From assembly GCA_949422855.1 (NCBI GenBank), contig CASPLG010000008.1, positions 1-59,199 of the forward strand: a stretch of DNA of 59,199 nucleotides, written 5' to 3'. The stretch is from an uncultured Eubacteriales bacterium (GTDB taxonomy: Bacteria > Bacillota > Clostridia > Oscillospirales > Acutalibacteraceae). Both the position numbers and the translations under genes were made by a program. Numbering within the stretch: position 1 is the stretch's first letter; each line of letters opens with the position of its first letter. This document shows positions 46,589 through 55,227 of the stretch, piece by piece. The notes beneath the pieces were generated by a model. The model was not told the DNA's origin and made no database searches. It was given only the letters and a program-made list of their open reading frames with translations.

Positions 46589-46904
46589 GATTAAGTTCTG
46601 TAATTTATCAGATGGCAGGGTAGTAGGATTTCATATTTTAGGTCACTGTGGGTACGCAGAGAACGGCAGAGATATCGTATGTGCAGCAGTATCTTCGGCG
46701 ACATATCTGGTGATTAATACGATAACTGATGTTCTTAGAATAAACCCACGTGTATTAAATGTAAGCGATGGAAATGCCGAGTTTGTCGTAGAAGAAAGTG
46801 ACGAATTACAATGCAGGAGTTTATTGAATGGGCTCAGAGAGCATTTTTTAGGGCTCGAGCAGCTTTATCCTAAAAATGTTCAAGTTGATTATATGGAGGT
46901 CTGA
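46581..46904 (+). CDS. prp: Ribosomal-processing cysteine protease Prp
   Basis: 107 residues. Prp removes the N-terminal extension of L27 before it enters the ribosome. The active-site block [18 protein letters not shown] keeps the catalytic His and Cys; a Cys replaces the usual Ala after the His. The substrate gene rpmA is next and has the cleavable extension. The ATG at 46581 lies inside the rplU stop region; a longer TTG start lacks support. Confidence 0.92.
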   Translation: MLKIKFCNLSDGRVVGFHILGHCGYAENGRDIVCAAVSSATYLVINTITDVLRINPRVLNVSDGNAEFVVEESDELQCRSLLNGLREHFLGLEQLYPKNVQVDYMEV

Positions 46905-46906
46905 TT

Positions 46907-47191
46907 ATGTTAAAAATAAATATTCAGTTATTCGCACACAAGAAGGGATTAGGTTCAACTAAAAATGGTCGTGATTCGAATCCTAAATATTTAGGGGTTA
47001 AACGTTCCGATGGTCAATATGTTTTGGCGGGTAATATTTTGGTTACTCAGCGTGGTACAAAAATTCATCCAGGCAAGAACGTTAGACGTGCATCGAATGA
47101 TTCATTGTTTACTGTTACCGATGGAAGAGTTAAGTTTGAACGTTTAGGGAGAAATCGTAAGAAGGTCAGTGTTTATGCCTGTGAACAATAG
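46907..47191 (+). CDS. rpmA: 50S ribosomal protein L27 with Prp-cleaved extension
   Basis: 94 residues. The first nine residues MLKINIQLF end in the F that Prp cleaves after, before AHKKG. The body [20 protein letters not shown] and the [11 protein letters not shown] block are typical. TGGAGG lies 8 bases before the ATG. It sits at the peptidyl transferase centre of the 50S subunit. Confidence 0.97.
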   Translation: MLKINIQLFAHKKGLGSTKNGRDSNPKYLGVKRSDGQYVLAGNILVTQRGTKIHPGKNVRRASNDSLFTVTDGRVKFERLGRNRKKVSVYACEQ

Positions 47192-47224
47192 ACAAATATC
47201 TTATACGAAACAGGTGTTGGACTA

Positions 47225-48496
47225 GTGTTTGTAGATTCAGCGGTTATAGTGGTTAAATCAGGCTCAGGAGGAAATGGGGCTGTATCTTTCCACAGAGATA
47301 AATTTACTGCCTCAGGTGGTCCTGACGGTGGGAATGGTGGCAGTGGTGGGGACGTAGTATTTCAAGCTGATGAGAATTTATCTACTCTTACTGATTTTCG
47401 CTATAAAAAGAAGTACTGCGCCGAAAATGGCAGGGATGGACAATCTGCTCGAAGGACCGGTAAAAGCGGTGCGAGTTTGCTAATAAGGGTTCCTCTGGGG
47501 ACGGTTATAAAAAACAATGCTGATGGCAGAATTATAGCGGATTTATCTGATAAAACCCCGGTGGTTGTGGCAAAAGGTGGTAAGGGTGGCGCCGGAAATA
47601 TGAATTTTGCGACACCTGTCAGGCAGACACCCAGGTTTGCTAAAGCCGGAGTGAAGGGTGAAGAGCTTGAACTTAAGTTGGAATTAAAGTTACTGGCAGA
47701 TGTGGGACTGGTTGGTTTCCCTAATGTTGGGAAATCGACGCTCATTTCTGTTGTTAGCAATGCTAAGCCTCAGGTGGCGAACTATCATTTTACGACTCTT
47801 ACTCCGGTTTTAGGAGTAGTAAATTATGGCAATGATTTTTCGTTTACGATGGCAGATATTCCGGGACTCATAGAAGGAGCTTGGAAGGGCACAGGATTGG
47901 GACAGCGCTTTTTAAAGCACATCGAGAGATGCAGGGCTATAGTTCACGTTGTGGATGTGTCTGGCAGTGAGGGAAGGAGTCCCATTGAAGATTTTGACAT
48001 TATAAATAGGGAATTGAAAAATTACAGTTTGGAATTATCTAAAAAGCACATGCTCGTTGTTGGCAATAAGTCAGATATCGCTTCAGAGGAGAATATTAAG
48101 CTCTTTAAGGAGTATGTTGAGGACAAGGGATATGAATTTTTGTTAATAAGCGCCGTTTTGCACCAGGGAATTAAGGAACTATTAGATAATGTTGTACAAA
48201 TACTGTTAAATTCTCCGCCGAGACTAATTTTTGAGCCGGACAAATCATATGATAATTATATGTTAGAGGAAGACGATAACATAGAAGTTGAAGTCAAGGA
48301 TGGGGTTTATTATGTAAAGCCCAACCGGAAGCTTGATAGGTTGATTAATTCCGTGAATTTTGATGATTATGATTCTATGCAATACTTTCAGAGAATGCTG
48401 GTTAAGTATGGCGTGACATCCGCTCTTAAAAATGCCGGGGCAGAAGACGGTTCGCCGGTAAAAATATGCGGTACGGAATTTGAATTTTTTGAGTAA
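47225..48496 (+). CDS. obgE: GTPase ObgE/CgtA
   Basis: 423 residues. An N-terminal glycine-rich Obg fold (GSGGNGAVSFHRDKF, GGPDGGNGGSGGDVVF) is followed by the G domain (GFPNVGKSTL, DIPGLIEGAWKGTGLGQRFL, NKSD) and a C-terminal OCT domain. It assists late 50S assembly. GTG start with AGGTG about 8 bases upstream. Fourth gene of the rplU operon. Confidence 0.97.
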   Translation: MFVDSAVIVVKSGSGGNGAVSFHRDKFTASGGPDGGNGGSGGDVVFQADENLSTLTDFRYKKKYCAENGRDGQSARRTGKSGASLLIRVPLGTVIKNNADGRIIADLSDKTPVVVAKGGKGGAGNMNFATPVRQTPRFAKAGVKGEELELKLELKLLADVGLVGFPNVGKSTLISVVSNAKPQVANYHFTTLTPVLGVVNYGNDFSFTMADIPGLIEGAWKGTGLGQRFLKHIERCRAIVHVVDVSGSEGRSPIEDFDIINRELKNYSLELSKKHMLVVGNKSDIASEENIKLFKEYVEDKGYEFLLISAVLHQGIKELLDNVVQILLNSPPRLIFEPDKSYDNYMLEEDDNIEVEVKDGVYYVKPNRKLDRLINSVNFDDYDSMQYFQRMLVKYGVTSALKNAGAEDGSPVKICGTEFEFFE

Positions 48497-48512
48497 ATAT
48501 CTAGGAAGGAAA

Positions 48513-48539
48513 ATGTCTTATAAACGAAATACCGGATGA
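48513..48539 (+). CDS. Possible 8-codon leader ORF before mrnC
   Basis: GGAAGGA is followed at once by an ATG that reads MSYKRNTG and stops 4 bases before the mrnC ATG. mrnC lacks a ribosome site of its own. Alternatively mrnC starts at a non-standard ATA at 48520 (NEIPDEKM reading). The leader is uncertain. Confidence 0.2.
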   Translation: MSYKRNTG

Positions 48540-48543
48540 GAAA

Positions 48544-48984
48544 ATGCGCATAAAGATGTTAAGTCCTTTAAAGCTGGCATTTCTGGGAGATGCTGTTTTT
48601 GAGCTCTATATAAGGAAAAGTCTTGTGAGCTGTCGATATAATAAATCGGTGGGGGAGCTGAATAAGGAAAAAATTAAATTTGTTTGCTGTGAGGGTCAGT
48701 CGAATATTGTTAAGAAAATACTGGATATATTGACGCCCGAGGAACTGAACATCTATAAGAGGGGACGAAATGCACATGTCAAGCAGTGTCCCCAAAAGTC
48801 GTCTCCCTTAGATTATCACCGTGCGACAGGGCTGGAAAGTTTGTTTGGATATTTATATCTGGCAGGAGATTTTGAGAGAATAGACCGGATAATGGAGAGA
48901 ATACAGGAATTTATTTGCCAAGGTTGTGTAGATGAGAAGGCGTGCGTAAGTCCAAATACTGGTTTTTCCGTGCGGCATACATAG
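48544..48984 (+). CDS. mrnC: Mini-ribonuclease 3
   Basis: 146 residues. RNase III catalytic domain without a double-strand-binding domain; it matures 23S rRNA. LAFLGDAVFELYIR holds the catalytic acid, and YHRATGLESLFGYLYLAG the second acidic block. AHVKQCPQKSSPLDY is the linking region. The C-terminal tail is slightly longer than usual. It follows obgE by 47 bases. Confidence 0.9.
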   Translation: MRIKMLSPLKLAFLGDAVFELYIRKSLVSCRYNKSVGELNKEKIKFVCCEGQSNIVKKILDILTPEELNIYKRGRNAHVKQCPQKSSPLDYHRATGLESLFGYLYLAGDFERIDRIMERIQEFICQGCVDEKACVSPNTGFSVRHT

Positions 48985-49072
48985 ATATATCATATAAAGA
49001 TTTAATGTGATAATAGATTTAGTTAACAATTCTGCAAAAAGCACAAAATAATATAAATTATAAGGGTGCATT
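48968..49072 (-). repeat. Degraded copy E of the inverted-end repeat (possible)
   Basis: GTGCGGCATACATAGATATA resembles GTGCCGCATGCGTAGATATA of copy D, followed by AAGATTTAATGTGATAATAG in place of AAGTTAAATATGTAAAATAAG. The right end is unclear (near AAGGGTGC). It again precedes the promoter of a small orphan gene by a few bases. Confidence 0.35.
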
Positions 49073-49077
49073 TATAC

Positions 49078-49106
49078 TTGATTTGTAGCTAGATGTATGT
49101 TATAAT
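49078..49106 (+). promoter_or_regulatory. Promoter of the two small membrane peptide genes
   Basis: TTGATT (49078-49083), a 17-bp spacer, TATAAT (49101-49106). Confidence 0.7.
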
Positions 49107-49133
49107 AATATTAAAGAAAGGGTGAGATTTGAT

Positions 49134-49292
49134 ATGACACTTGTAGAACTTAGTGCTGGTGGTGCTGCGGCTGTTTTAGCTGTATGTTCTATTGTAGGTT
49201 TTATAGAAAAGTTTGGTAAATCGCTTGCGGATCTGAAAGGTGCGTACTTCGGAAGTTCTACTTCGAGCGATGCTGGAAGGGTAAGGCACTGA
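49134..49292 (+). CDS. 52-residue hydrophobic peptide, unknown
   Basis: AGGGTGAG lies 7 bases before the ATG and a good promoter stands upstream. The peptide begins MTLVELSAGG, followed by a membrane-length helix (AAAVLAVCSIVGFIEKFG) and a short Ser/Thr tail. The LVELSAGG start resembles a double-glycine secretion leader but is shorter than known leaders. No family recognised. Confidence 0.55.
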   Translation: MTLVELSAGGAAAVLAVCSIVGFIEKFGKSLADLKGAYFGSSTSSDAGRVRH

Positions 49293-49371
49293 TTCTGTCC
49301 CTCAGAAAGGTAAAGACACTAATAGGTTGGATGAATTGAATAATTGAATAAAAGTAAAGGAGGCATGGGTG

Positions 49372-49548
49372 ATGTCTAATAGATTGGTAGCCACTTGTGC
49401 AATGATAGCTTGTATAGCGGGAGGAGCAAAGACGTTTTTTGGGTTACTGATTTTTCCTGAAACGGTAGCAGAGGTAAAAGAAATATGGGGAGATACGAAC
49501 ATCTCATGGAGGATGAGGGGCTTTAAGATTTTAAAAGCTATATCTTAG
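49372..49548 (+). CDS. 58-residue hydrophobic peptide, unknown
   Basis: GGAGG lies 8 bases before the ATG. A membrane-length segment (LVATCAMIACIAGGAKTFFG) is followed by an amphipathic, charged tail ending FKILKAIS. It starts 79 bases after the previous small gene and probably shares its promoter. The two may act as a pair. No family recognised. Confidence 0.5.
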   Translation: MSNRLVATCAMIACIAGGAKTFFGLLIFPETVAEVKEIWGDTNISWRMRGFKILKAIS

Positions 49549-49654
49549 CTGTGTGCTTATTGTTTGACCCTTGAGTATACTGTTCAAGTTGGGCAGTTGT
49601 TCCGGGTTGGTGCGGTCTGTCCGGGGTAGTTCGATGAAAGTACCAAACGAAAGG

Positions 49655-49695
49655 GCTATTACATAGTTTTTATTCTTCTATGTAATAGCTTTTTT
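49655..49695. terminator. Terminator after the small peptide genes
   Basis: A 12-bp perfect stem, GCTATTACATAG and CTATGTAATAGC, followed by TTTTTT. On the minus strand it overlaps the end of the CrtO-like gene and may serve both. Confidence 0.85.
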
Positions 49696-50150
49696 AGTCT
49701 GATTCTGTTATATCTTTGGATAAATATAAAAGGTAAATTGGTAATTATAGATAAAAACGAAAATATTAGTGCGTAATCCCAGGTATTTATTGAGAATGAC
49801 ACTATAGGAAATAAGCAACACATTGCGTGGTTCCATTCAGCTCTGCATGTTTCGAGTATAAACTCTTTGATATAACTTGTTGAGAGTTTTGAAAATTTGG
49901 GCAAACTCCTCTTTGAAAATCCATTTTTGCCTATATGTTGAGGTAGTAAATCCTTCCAATTTTTTATGTGCAAAACATCGGTATAAAATCGTCCATCCTT
50001 TTCCCATTTTCTGATTTGAAATAGTTTTCTATCTGGGGAGAAAAATCTTTTGTCTAATTTTATGCATAGCAAAAAAATCAACAAATCCCACATAATGATC
50101 AGAAAAATATTCGTTATTATTATTTGGAGGGCGGACAAATTTGCAATCAT
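49659..50150 (-). CDS. CrtO-like glycosyl-diaponeurosporenoate acyltransferase family protein
   Basis: 163 residues. Two to three membrane segments (about 10-30 and 110-145) flank a conserved soluble block: RKWEKDGRFYTDVLHIKNWK, a GFSKRSL block, ETCRAEWNH and a final QRYNRIRL. I recognise this as the family that includes staphylococcal CrtO, which acylates a glycosyl carotenoid. No carotenoid genes are nearby, so the substrate here is unknown. GAGGT lies 9 bases before the ATG. It follows the lipoprotein gene by 11 bases. Confidence 0.72.
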   Translation of the reverse strand: MIANLSALQIIITNIFLIIMWDLLIFLLCIKLDKRFFSPDRKLFQIRKWEKDGRFYTDVLHIKNWKDLLPQHIGKNGFSKRSLPKFSKLSTSYIKEFILETCRAEWNHAMCCLFPIVSFSINTWDYALIFSFLSIITNLPFIFIQRYNRIRLKKLLHRRIKTM

Positions 50151-50161
50151 TATTTTCTACC

Positions 50162-50617
50162 TCACTTTATGTTTTTGAGGGCCTCTTTTCCTTTCTCAAA
50201 TTTATTTTCAGCTTCTTTTAGGTTATTTTTCCTCTCGTCGCTCAAGGGCTTAGGGACATTATCCCTGTAAATTTCCAAACCTTCCCTGTATAAGTTATAC
50301 GCTTCCATCATACTTTTATAGTGCTCTGAACTCTCCGGCGGAACTCTTGGACCTAAGTCGTTCTTAAGATAGTTTATTATTTCGAGTGAGTTATCTATCA
50401 GTTTATTCAGACGCTCCTTCGCATCTTCTGAACCGTTATAAGTTTCCACCTGATCTAAAACATCGCCAATTGAGTTGTTGAATTTTTGATTTTGCACGAC
50501 AACTTCTTTAATATATTCGGAGGCAGTAATTTTAGAGGGTTGGTTTAGGGAACAGCCCGAACTAAGCATTATGAATACAAATAAGCTAAAAAACACATAA
50601 ATATATTTAGTTTTCAT
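50162..50617 (-). CDS. Lipoprotein, unknown function
   Basis: 151 residues. A basic start and hydrophobic core are followed by the lipobox LSSGC, so it should be lipidated by Lgt and held on the outer face of the membrane. The mature part is helical and charged. I chose the ATG at 50617, seven bases after AGGATG; the ATG 9 bases upstream lies within that site. It shares a transcript with the CrtO-like gene. Confidence 0.8.
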   Translation of the reverse strand: MKTKYIYVFFSLFVFIMLSSGCSLNQPSKITASEYIKEVVVQNQKFNNSIGDVLDQVETYNGSEDAKERLNKLIDNSLEIINYLKNDLGPRVPPESSEHYKSMMEAYNLYREGLEIYRDNVPKPLSDERKNNLKEAENKFEKGKEALKNIK

Positions 50618-50654
50618 ACATTTCATCCTTTTTTTGCACTAATTCATTGTTTAT

Positions 50655-50682
50655 ATATTATCATATATATTTTTTTTGTCAA
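50655..50682 (-). promoter_or_regulatory. Promoter of the lipoprotein gene
   Basis: Minus strand: TTGACA (50682-50677), a 16-bp A/T-rich spacer, TAATAT (50660-50655). Confidence 0.65.
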
Positions 50683-50785
50683 TATGTATGGTATTTTGCT
50701 TATTATATATTTTCGAAATAACATAATTGACGTTTCTAAGGAAACTGTCCCCTCAAATTATATCATAATCTTAATAAAATAATAT

Positions 50786-50827
50786 TTAGTTTCGTTAAAA
50801 TTTCACGTAGAAATCAAACGAAACTAA
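50786..50827 (-). terminator. Terminator after eno
   Basis: An 11-bp perfect outer stem (TTAGTTTCGTT with AACGAAACTAA) holds an inner hairpin ATTTC-ACGTA-GAAAT. On the minus strand it is followed by ATATTATTTTATT. It begins 37 bp past the eno stop codon. Confidence 0.65.
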
Positions 50828-50863
50828 TAAAGAGTAAATTGTAAAACTTTTTAGTATTTAAAT

Positions 50864-52135
50864 TCAGTGCATGAAGCCATATGTGGAGTGGCCGGACAAT
50901 TGATTTTCTATTTGTAATAGCCTATTGTATTTACAAACACGTTCGCTTCGTGCAGGTGCCCCTGTTTTTATTTGTCCGGAATTTGTCGCAACTGCAATAT
51001 CTGCAATAGAAGTGTCCTCGGTTTCGCCGCTTCTGTGTGAAATAACGGTCATATAGTTATTTTTCTGAGCAGTTTTTATTGCACACAATGTTTCGGTAAG
51101 TGTTCCTACCTGGTTGGGTTTTATAAGTATAGCATTACCGCTCTTTTGAGAAATACCTTTTCTAAGACGTTTCTCGTTGGTTACAAACAGATCATCTCCG
51201 ACAATCTGAATTCTATTTCCATTTTTCTCTGTAAACTTGGAAAAACTGTCGAAATCATCATCAGAGAATGGATCTTCTATTGAGATTATAGGATATTTTT
51301 TTATCAATTCCTCATAATACGAGAACAGTTCACTTACCTTTACCGGCTTATCTTTTTTTGGAAATTTATAACTACCTTTTCCGTCGCTCCATTCTCCTGC
51401 AGCGACGTCTAAACATACAAAAACGTCTTCACCGGGTCGATATCCGGCCCTTTCTATAGATTTAACAATCAATTCCAATGCCAATTCATCTTTTTCTAAA
51501 TTAGGAGCAAAACCACCTTCGTCTCCTATTGAGGTTGGGAACCCCTCTTTATGTAATATGTTTTTTAATTCGCAGTATATCTCTGTTCCCATTTGCATAG
51601 CCTCGCAGAAGGACTTGGCACCTAAGGGAAAAATCATGAACTCCTGTATTTCTATATTGTTGTCTGCGTGTGCGCCGCCATTTAATATATTCATCATTGG
51701 AATTGGGAGGGTGTTAGAATTTATTCCTCCTAAATAACTGTAGAGCTCCATATTAAATGATTTTGCCGCTGCTTTGGCACATGCAAGAGAAACAGCAAGA
51801 GTTGCATTGGCTCCCAATTTACTTTTATTTTCGGTTCCATCTGCATCAATCATCTTGTTATCTATTTTATATTGATCCTTTACGTCAATTCCGCAGAGAA
51901 GCTCATTTATCAAGGTATTTACATTGTTTACGGCCTTATATACACTCTTTCCGTTATATGCTTTTTCATGATCCCTTAGTTCCACAGCTTCATATTTACC
52001 GGTAGATGCTCCGGAAGGCACTGCGGCCCACGCTGTAATTCCGGATTCTAGCGTAACCATGGCAGAAACCGTGGGAGTACCTCTGGAATCAAATATTTGA
52101 CTCGCTGTAATTTTTTTGATTTTGGTTGACTGCAT
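50864..52135 (-). CDS. eno: Enolase
   Basis: 423 residues. Converts 2-phosphoglycerate to phosphoenolpyruvate. ASQIFDSRGTPTVSAMV, VPSGASTGKYEAVELRD, GGAHADNNIEIQEFMI, the metal-ligand Asp in the SIEDPF motif, VGDDLFVTN, ILIKPNQVGT and VISHRSGETEDT are all intact. AAGGAG lies 9 bases before the ATG. It follows the phosphohexomutase gene by about 200 bp on the same strand. Confidence 0.97.
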   Translation of the reverse strand: MQSTKIKKITASQIFDSRGTPTVSAMVTLESGITAWAAVPSGASTGKYEAVELRDHEKAYNGKSVYKAVNNVNTLINELLCGIDVKDQYKIDNKMIDADGTENKSKLGANATLAVSLACAKAAAKSFNMELYSYLGGINSNTLPIPMMNILNGGAHADNNIEIQEFMIFPLGAKSFCEAMQMGTEIYCELKNILHKEGFPTSIGDEGGFAPNLEKDELALELIVKSIERAGYRPGEDVFVCLDVAAGEWSDGKGSYKFPKKDKPVKVSELFSYYEELIKKYPIISIEDPFSDDDFDSFSKFTEKNGNRIQIVGDDLFVTNEKRLRKGISQKSGNAILIKPNQVGTLTETLCAIKTAQKNNYMTVISHRSGETEDTSIADIAVATNSGQIKTGAPARSERVCKYNRLLQIENQLSGHSTYGFMH

Positions 52136-52308
52136 AATACTCTACTCCTTTACAAAATACTATGTGTAGCAGTACAAATATATCATATTATAGGTTATAA
52201 ATAAATCATATTTTTTACTAACTGCAACCACTTATACTTTATGAGAAACGGCGTACTAAATGCACAAGGTTAATTTTTAAAGTCCTGCTGTAATAATAAA
52301 ATCATTTT

Positions 52309-52347
52309 TATGATGTCTTTTCCGTGTGCTATTGAGAAAAGTCATGA
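52309..52347 (-). terminator. Possible terminator after the phosphohexomutase gene
   Basis: TATCATGACTTTTC-like and GAAAAGACATCATA arms pair at 12 of 14 positions over the gene end. The U-run on the minus strand is poor. Confidence 0.4.
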
Positions 52348-54063
52348 TAAATTTTTTATTTTAGAGCAAAAATCTGACTGAATTTCAAGTAAGGTCGACT
52401 TTGCATCTAATGCATTATCTGCGACGCCCATAAAATAAATTTTTAATTTTGGTTCAGTCCCTGAGGGTCTGATGATAATACTATTATTGCCGGAGAGGAT
52501 AAATTCCAATATGTCTAACTTGGGAAAATTTAATTCATAAACTGTGTTAGTATCCGTATCAAATGTTTGAGAGCCGAGGTAATCATTAATGCGAAGAATT
52601 TTCTTTTTGCCTATGAGTCCATAATGTGAATTTCTAAGATTTGACATAATGGAAAGCATTTTTTGCTTTTGACTTTGCTTGCTAAATTCCATACAAACAG
52701 TATTTTCGAGGTAAAACCCATACTTTTTATACAAATTATTTAAAACGTCAATAAGAGAGAGATTTTTCTCTTTGTAGAATGAGCAAATCTCACAGATGAG
52801 CAGTGCGGCGGAAACGGCATCCTTGTCTCTTGTGTATGCCCCGGTGAGATAACCATTGCTTTCCTCGAAACCAAATGCAAACGATTCTAAGGAATTTTTT
52901 ATTTCAAGTTCATATATTTTTTGCCCCACATTTTTAAAACCGGTAGGGACAGAAACTATATCACATTTATATTCTTTTGCAATTGCATCTATCATTTTAC
53001 TGCTCACCAAGGTGCGTATTGCCAAGGCGGAATCCGGCAAAATATTTTTATGTCTTTTTTGAGAAAGTATATAATTAAATAAAAGGATTCCTATTTGGTT
53101 ACCGGTTAGTATATGATACTCTCCCTGATAAAAAACTCCTACACCCAGCCTATCACTGTCGGGATCAGTTGCAATTATTATATCTGACGAATTTTTCTTT
53201 GCTGTCTTTATAGCGAGACTAAAAGCCTCTTTTGCTTCAGGGTTTGGGTATTTACATGTGGGAAAATTTCCGTCAGGGTTTTCCTGTTCTTTTACGATAT
53301 GGAGCTGTTTTACCCCAACTTTTTGCAAAACTTCTATGACAAAATCCTTACCGGCTCCATTTAATGGTGTATACGTAACACTCAATTCGCATTTTGCGGG
53401 GTATTGTTTATTTATAGACTGCTTTAAGACATTACGTATATATTTGCTATAAACCGACTTAGGGATAAGTGATATAGTGCCTTTTTCTAATTCTTTATCG
53501 AAGTCTGACAATCTAACGTCATCGAAAATGTCCACTTTATTGATGTGTTTATAAACTTGCTCCGTAATTTTTGGAGGCATTTGAGAACCATCGGAACCAT
53601 AGCATTTATATCCATTATACTCTGACGGGTTATGGCTGGCCGTTATCATAACTCCGGCACTGCAGTGCAGCTCTCTCACAGAGAAGGAAAGAAACGGAGT
53701 AGGGGCTAACTGTTTAGAAATATAAGCTGTAATTCCGTTTGCAGCCAAAACTGCAGCAGTTTCTTTTGCGAATACATCAGAATTTATTCTTGAGTCAAAT
53801 GACACTACTACCGATGCAGGGGAATAAGTGCTATTAAGGTAGTCAGCAAGACCCTGAGTGGCCTTTCTCACGGTATAGATGTTGAAACGGTTGGTGCCAA
53901 TACCCATAACCCCTCTGAGTCCGGCAGTGCCGAATTCCAAATCAGAAGAAAACCTAGAAATAATTTCATCTTTGTTTTCTGAGATAGCTTTAAATTCAGA
54001 CAACATTTGTGGATCATGTGAAAAATGAGTTTTCCAACGATCCAATAATTTTGTATATTCCAT
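52342..54063 (-). CDS. Phosphoglucomutase/phosphomannomutase
   Basis: About 573 residues. Interconverts hexose 1- and 6-phosphates. The family markers are FGTAGLRGVMG, the phosphoserine loop TASHNPSEYNGYK, the metal loop ATDPDSDRLGV, the sugar-binding GFEESNGYL and the C-terminal RPSGTEPKLKIYF. The length fits the Firmicutes PgcA group. I chose the ATG at 54063, which follows AGGTGG by 11 bases. Glucose 1-phosphate would feed UDP-glucose for GalE. Confidence 0.93.
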   Translation of the reverse strand: MEYTKLLDRWKTHFSHDPQMLSEFKAISENKDEIISRFSSDLEFGTAGLRGVMGIGTNRFNIYTVRKATQGLADYLNSTYSPASVVVSFDSRINSDVFAKETAAVLAANGITAYISKQLAPTPFLSFSVRELHCSAGVMITASHNPSEYNGYKCYGSDGSQMPPKITEQVYKHINKVDIFDDVRLSDFDKELEKGTISLIPKSVYSKYIRNVLKQSINKQYPAKCELSVTYTPLNGAGKDFVIEVLQKVGVKQLHIVKEQENPDGNFPTCKYPNPEAKEAFSLAIKTAKKNSSDIIIATDPDSDRLGVGVFYQGEYHILTGNQIGILLFNYILSQKRHKNILPDSALAIRTLVSSKMIDAIAKEYKCDIVSVPTGFKNVGQKIYELEIKNSLESFAFGFEESNGYLTGAYTRDKDAVSAALLICEICSFYKEKNLSLIDVLNNLYKKYGFYLENTVCMEFSKQSQKQKMLSIMSNLRNSHYGLIGKKKILRINDYLGSQTFDTDTNTVYELNFPKLDILEFILSGNNSIIIRPSGTEPKLKIYFMGVADNALDAKSTLLEIQSDFCSKIKNLS

Positions 54064-54298
54064 GACATATTTAGCCACCTTTAATAACAATTCTGATTTC
54101 AAGTATATCACGCAATTATATATAGTTCAATATTTAGGATGAAATAAAGTAAACAAGAACTTGAATCCAGTGTATTTTCTCGAGATTCTGAGGATATACA
54201 ACTTTTAACTCTAAACATAACTAAGGCAAGGAGGGCAACAAATTAATTTGTATAATTATTTTCTTATTATTAGTTTATCGAGAATTTGGAATAAATAA

Positions 54299-54328
54299 TT
54301 TACAAATTTATACATGCTATGTTATAAT
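54299..54328 (+). promoter_or_regulatory. Promoter of the Myb/SANT protein gene
   Basis: TTTACA (54299-54304), an 18-bp spacer, TATAAT (54323-54328), about 25 bp before the start codon. Confidence 0.65.
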
Positions 54329-54352
54329 TGTTAAATCAATCTAGGGAAGGAA

Positions 54353-55141
54353 ATGATTTTTATTTTGAAAATACTAAAAAAACTCCCATTGTTATTTTTG
54401 CTGTTTATTGTGTCTGTTGAGGGAGCCTATGCTGCCGGAGGTACTAAAAAGTGGTCTGCGCAAGAGGATAGGGTTCTTTTAGATGCAGTCAACCAAATTG
54501 GAAAAAAATGGTCTGAAATTGCGAAATTGCTTAAAGGCCGCACGCCAAGGAGGTGTAGAGAGCGGTATGAATATCATTTGAGTCCGTCTCCATACAAACG
54601 CACCCCGTGGACAGCCGATGAGGATGCTATGCTTTTGTCCCTTCATGATAGGTATGGAAGCAAATGGAGCGTGATATCTGATGCAATAGAATCCCGCTCA
54701 CCTAATGCGGTAAAAAATCGGTTTAGGTGTTTGATAAAAAATAAAAATAAACTGTCTGGGGGTTTTTATAAGGATGTGAGGAGGCGACCCGGATATCAAA
54801 TACACCATCTGCCGTCCAGAGCTGCATGGGGGGAGTCTGGCTTAAAGATAGAAAACGGTCTAATGCCCTGTATAGAATTACCTACAGAAGTTCATGGGAA
54901 GACCAAAAGTTTTGGTTCAACAAAAGAATCAAAAGAGTTTAGAGAGGATGAAGTTAGGGCTCTTAAAACAGGAGATAAAGACAAAATATTGGCTGTTATG
55001 GTCAGGGGCATACCGACTCCTGAGAGAAAAGCCGTGGTTGCTTCGAGCCCTTTCAGGCATGCCGTATTTGCTCTTGGAAGCCTGGAAGCCGTTGAGAATA
55101 AAACGGGAGGAGTAGAGGAATTTAGATTAAGCTGCCTCTAG
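54353..55141 (+). CDS. Exported protein with two Myb/SANT repeats and an HHxP toxin-like C-terminal domain
   Basis: 262 residues. Residues 1-27 are a signal peptide (KILKK, hydrophobic core, cleavage after AYA). Residues 31-77 and 83-129 are two Myb/SANT repeats with the spaced aromatic pattern (Trp34, Trp53, Tyr72; Trp86, Trp105, Phe124), with GRTPRRCRERYEYHL and SRSPNAVKNRFRCLIK as recognition helices, like eukaryotic R2R3 Myb proteins. Residues 145-220 carry PGYQIHHLPS, then a lone His in VHGKTKSFGS, a pattern I know from C-terminal nuclease domains of bacterial polymorphic toxins. The role in a host nucleus is inference. AGGGAAGGA touches the ATG, so a TTG at 54365 (LKILKK reading as MKILKK) may be the real start. 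Single-gene unit. Confidence 0.85.
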   Translation: MIFILKILKKLPLLFLLFIVSVEGAYAAGGTKKWSAQEDRVLLDAVNQIGKKWSEIAKLLKGRTPRRCRERYEYHLSPSPYKRTPWTADEDAMLLSLHDRYGSKWSVISDAIESRSPNAVKNRFRCLIKNKNKLSGGFYKDVRRRPGYQIHHLPSRAAWGESGLKIENGLMPCIELPTEVHGKTKSFGSTKESKEFREDEVRALKTGDKDKILAVMVRGIPTPERKAVVASSPFRHAVFALGSLEAVENKTGGVEEFRLSCL

Positions 55142-55189
55142 CATTGGAGAGCATATGGATTAAAGATAGATATTAAAAAAGTCTTATTG

Positions 55190-55227
55190 GCACTCAGCAC
55201 TTCTTTTTTCTAAGTGAGTGCTGTTTG
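55190..55227 (+). terminator. Possible terminator after the Myb/SANT protein gene
   Basis: GCACTC-AGC-ACTT pairs with AAGT-GAGTGC, with the AGC bulged, then TGTTTGAG. The U-run is short. Confidence 0.45.
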
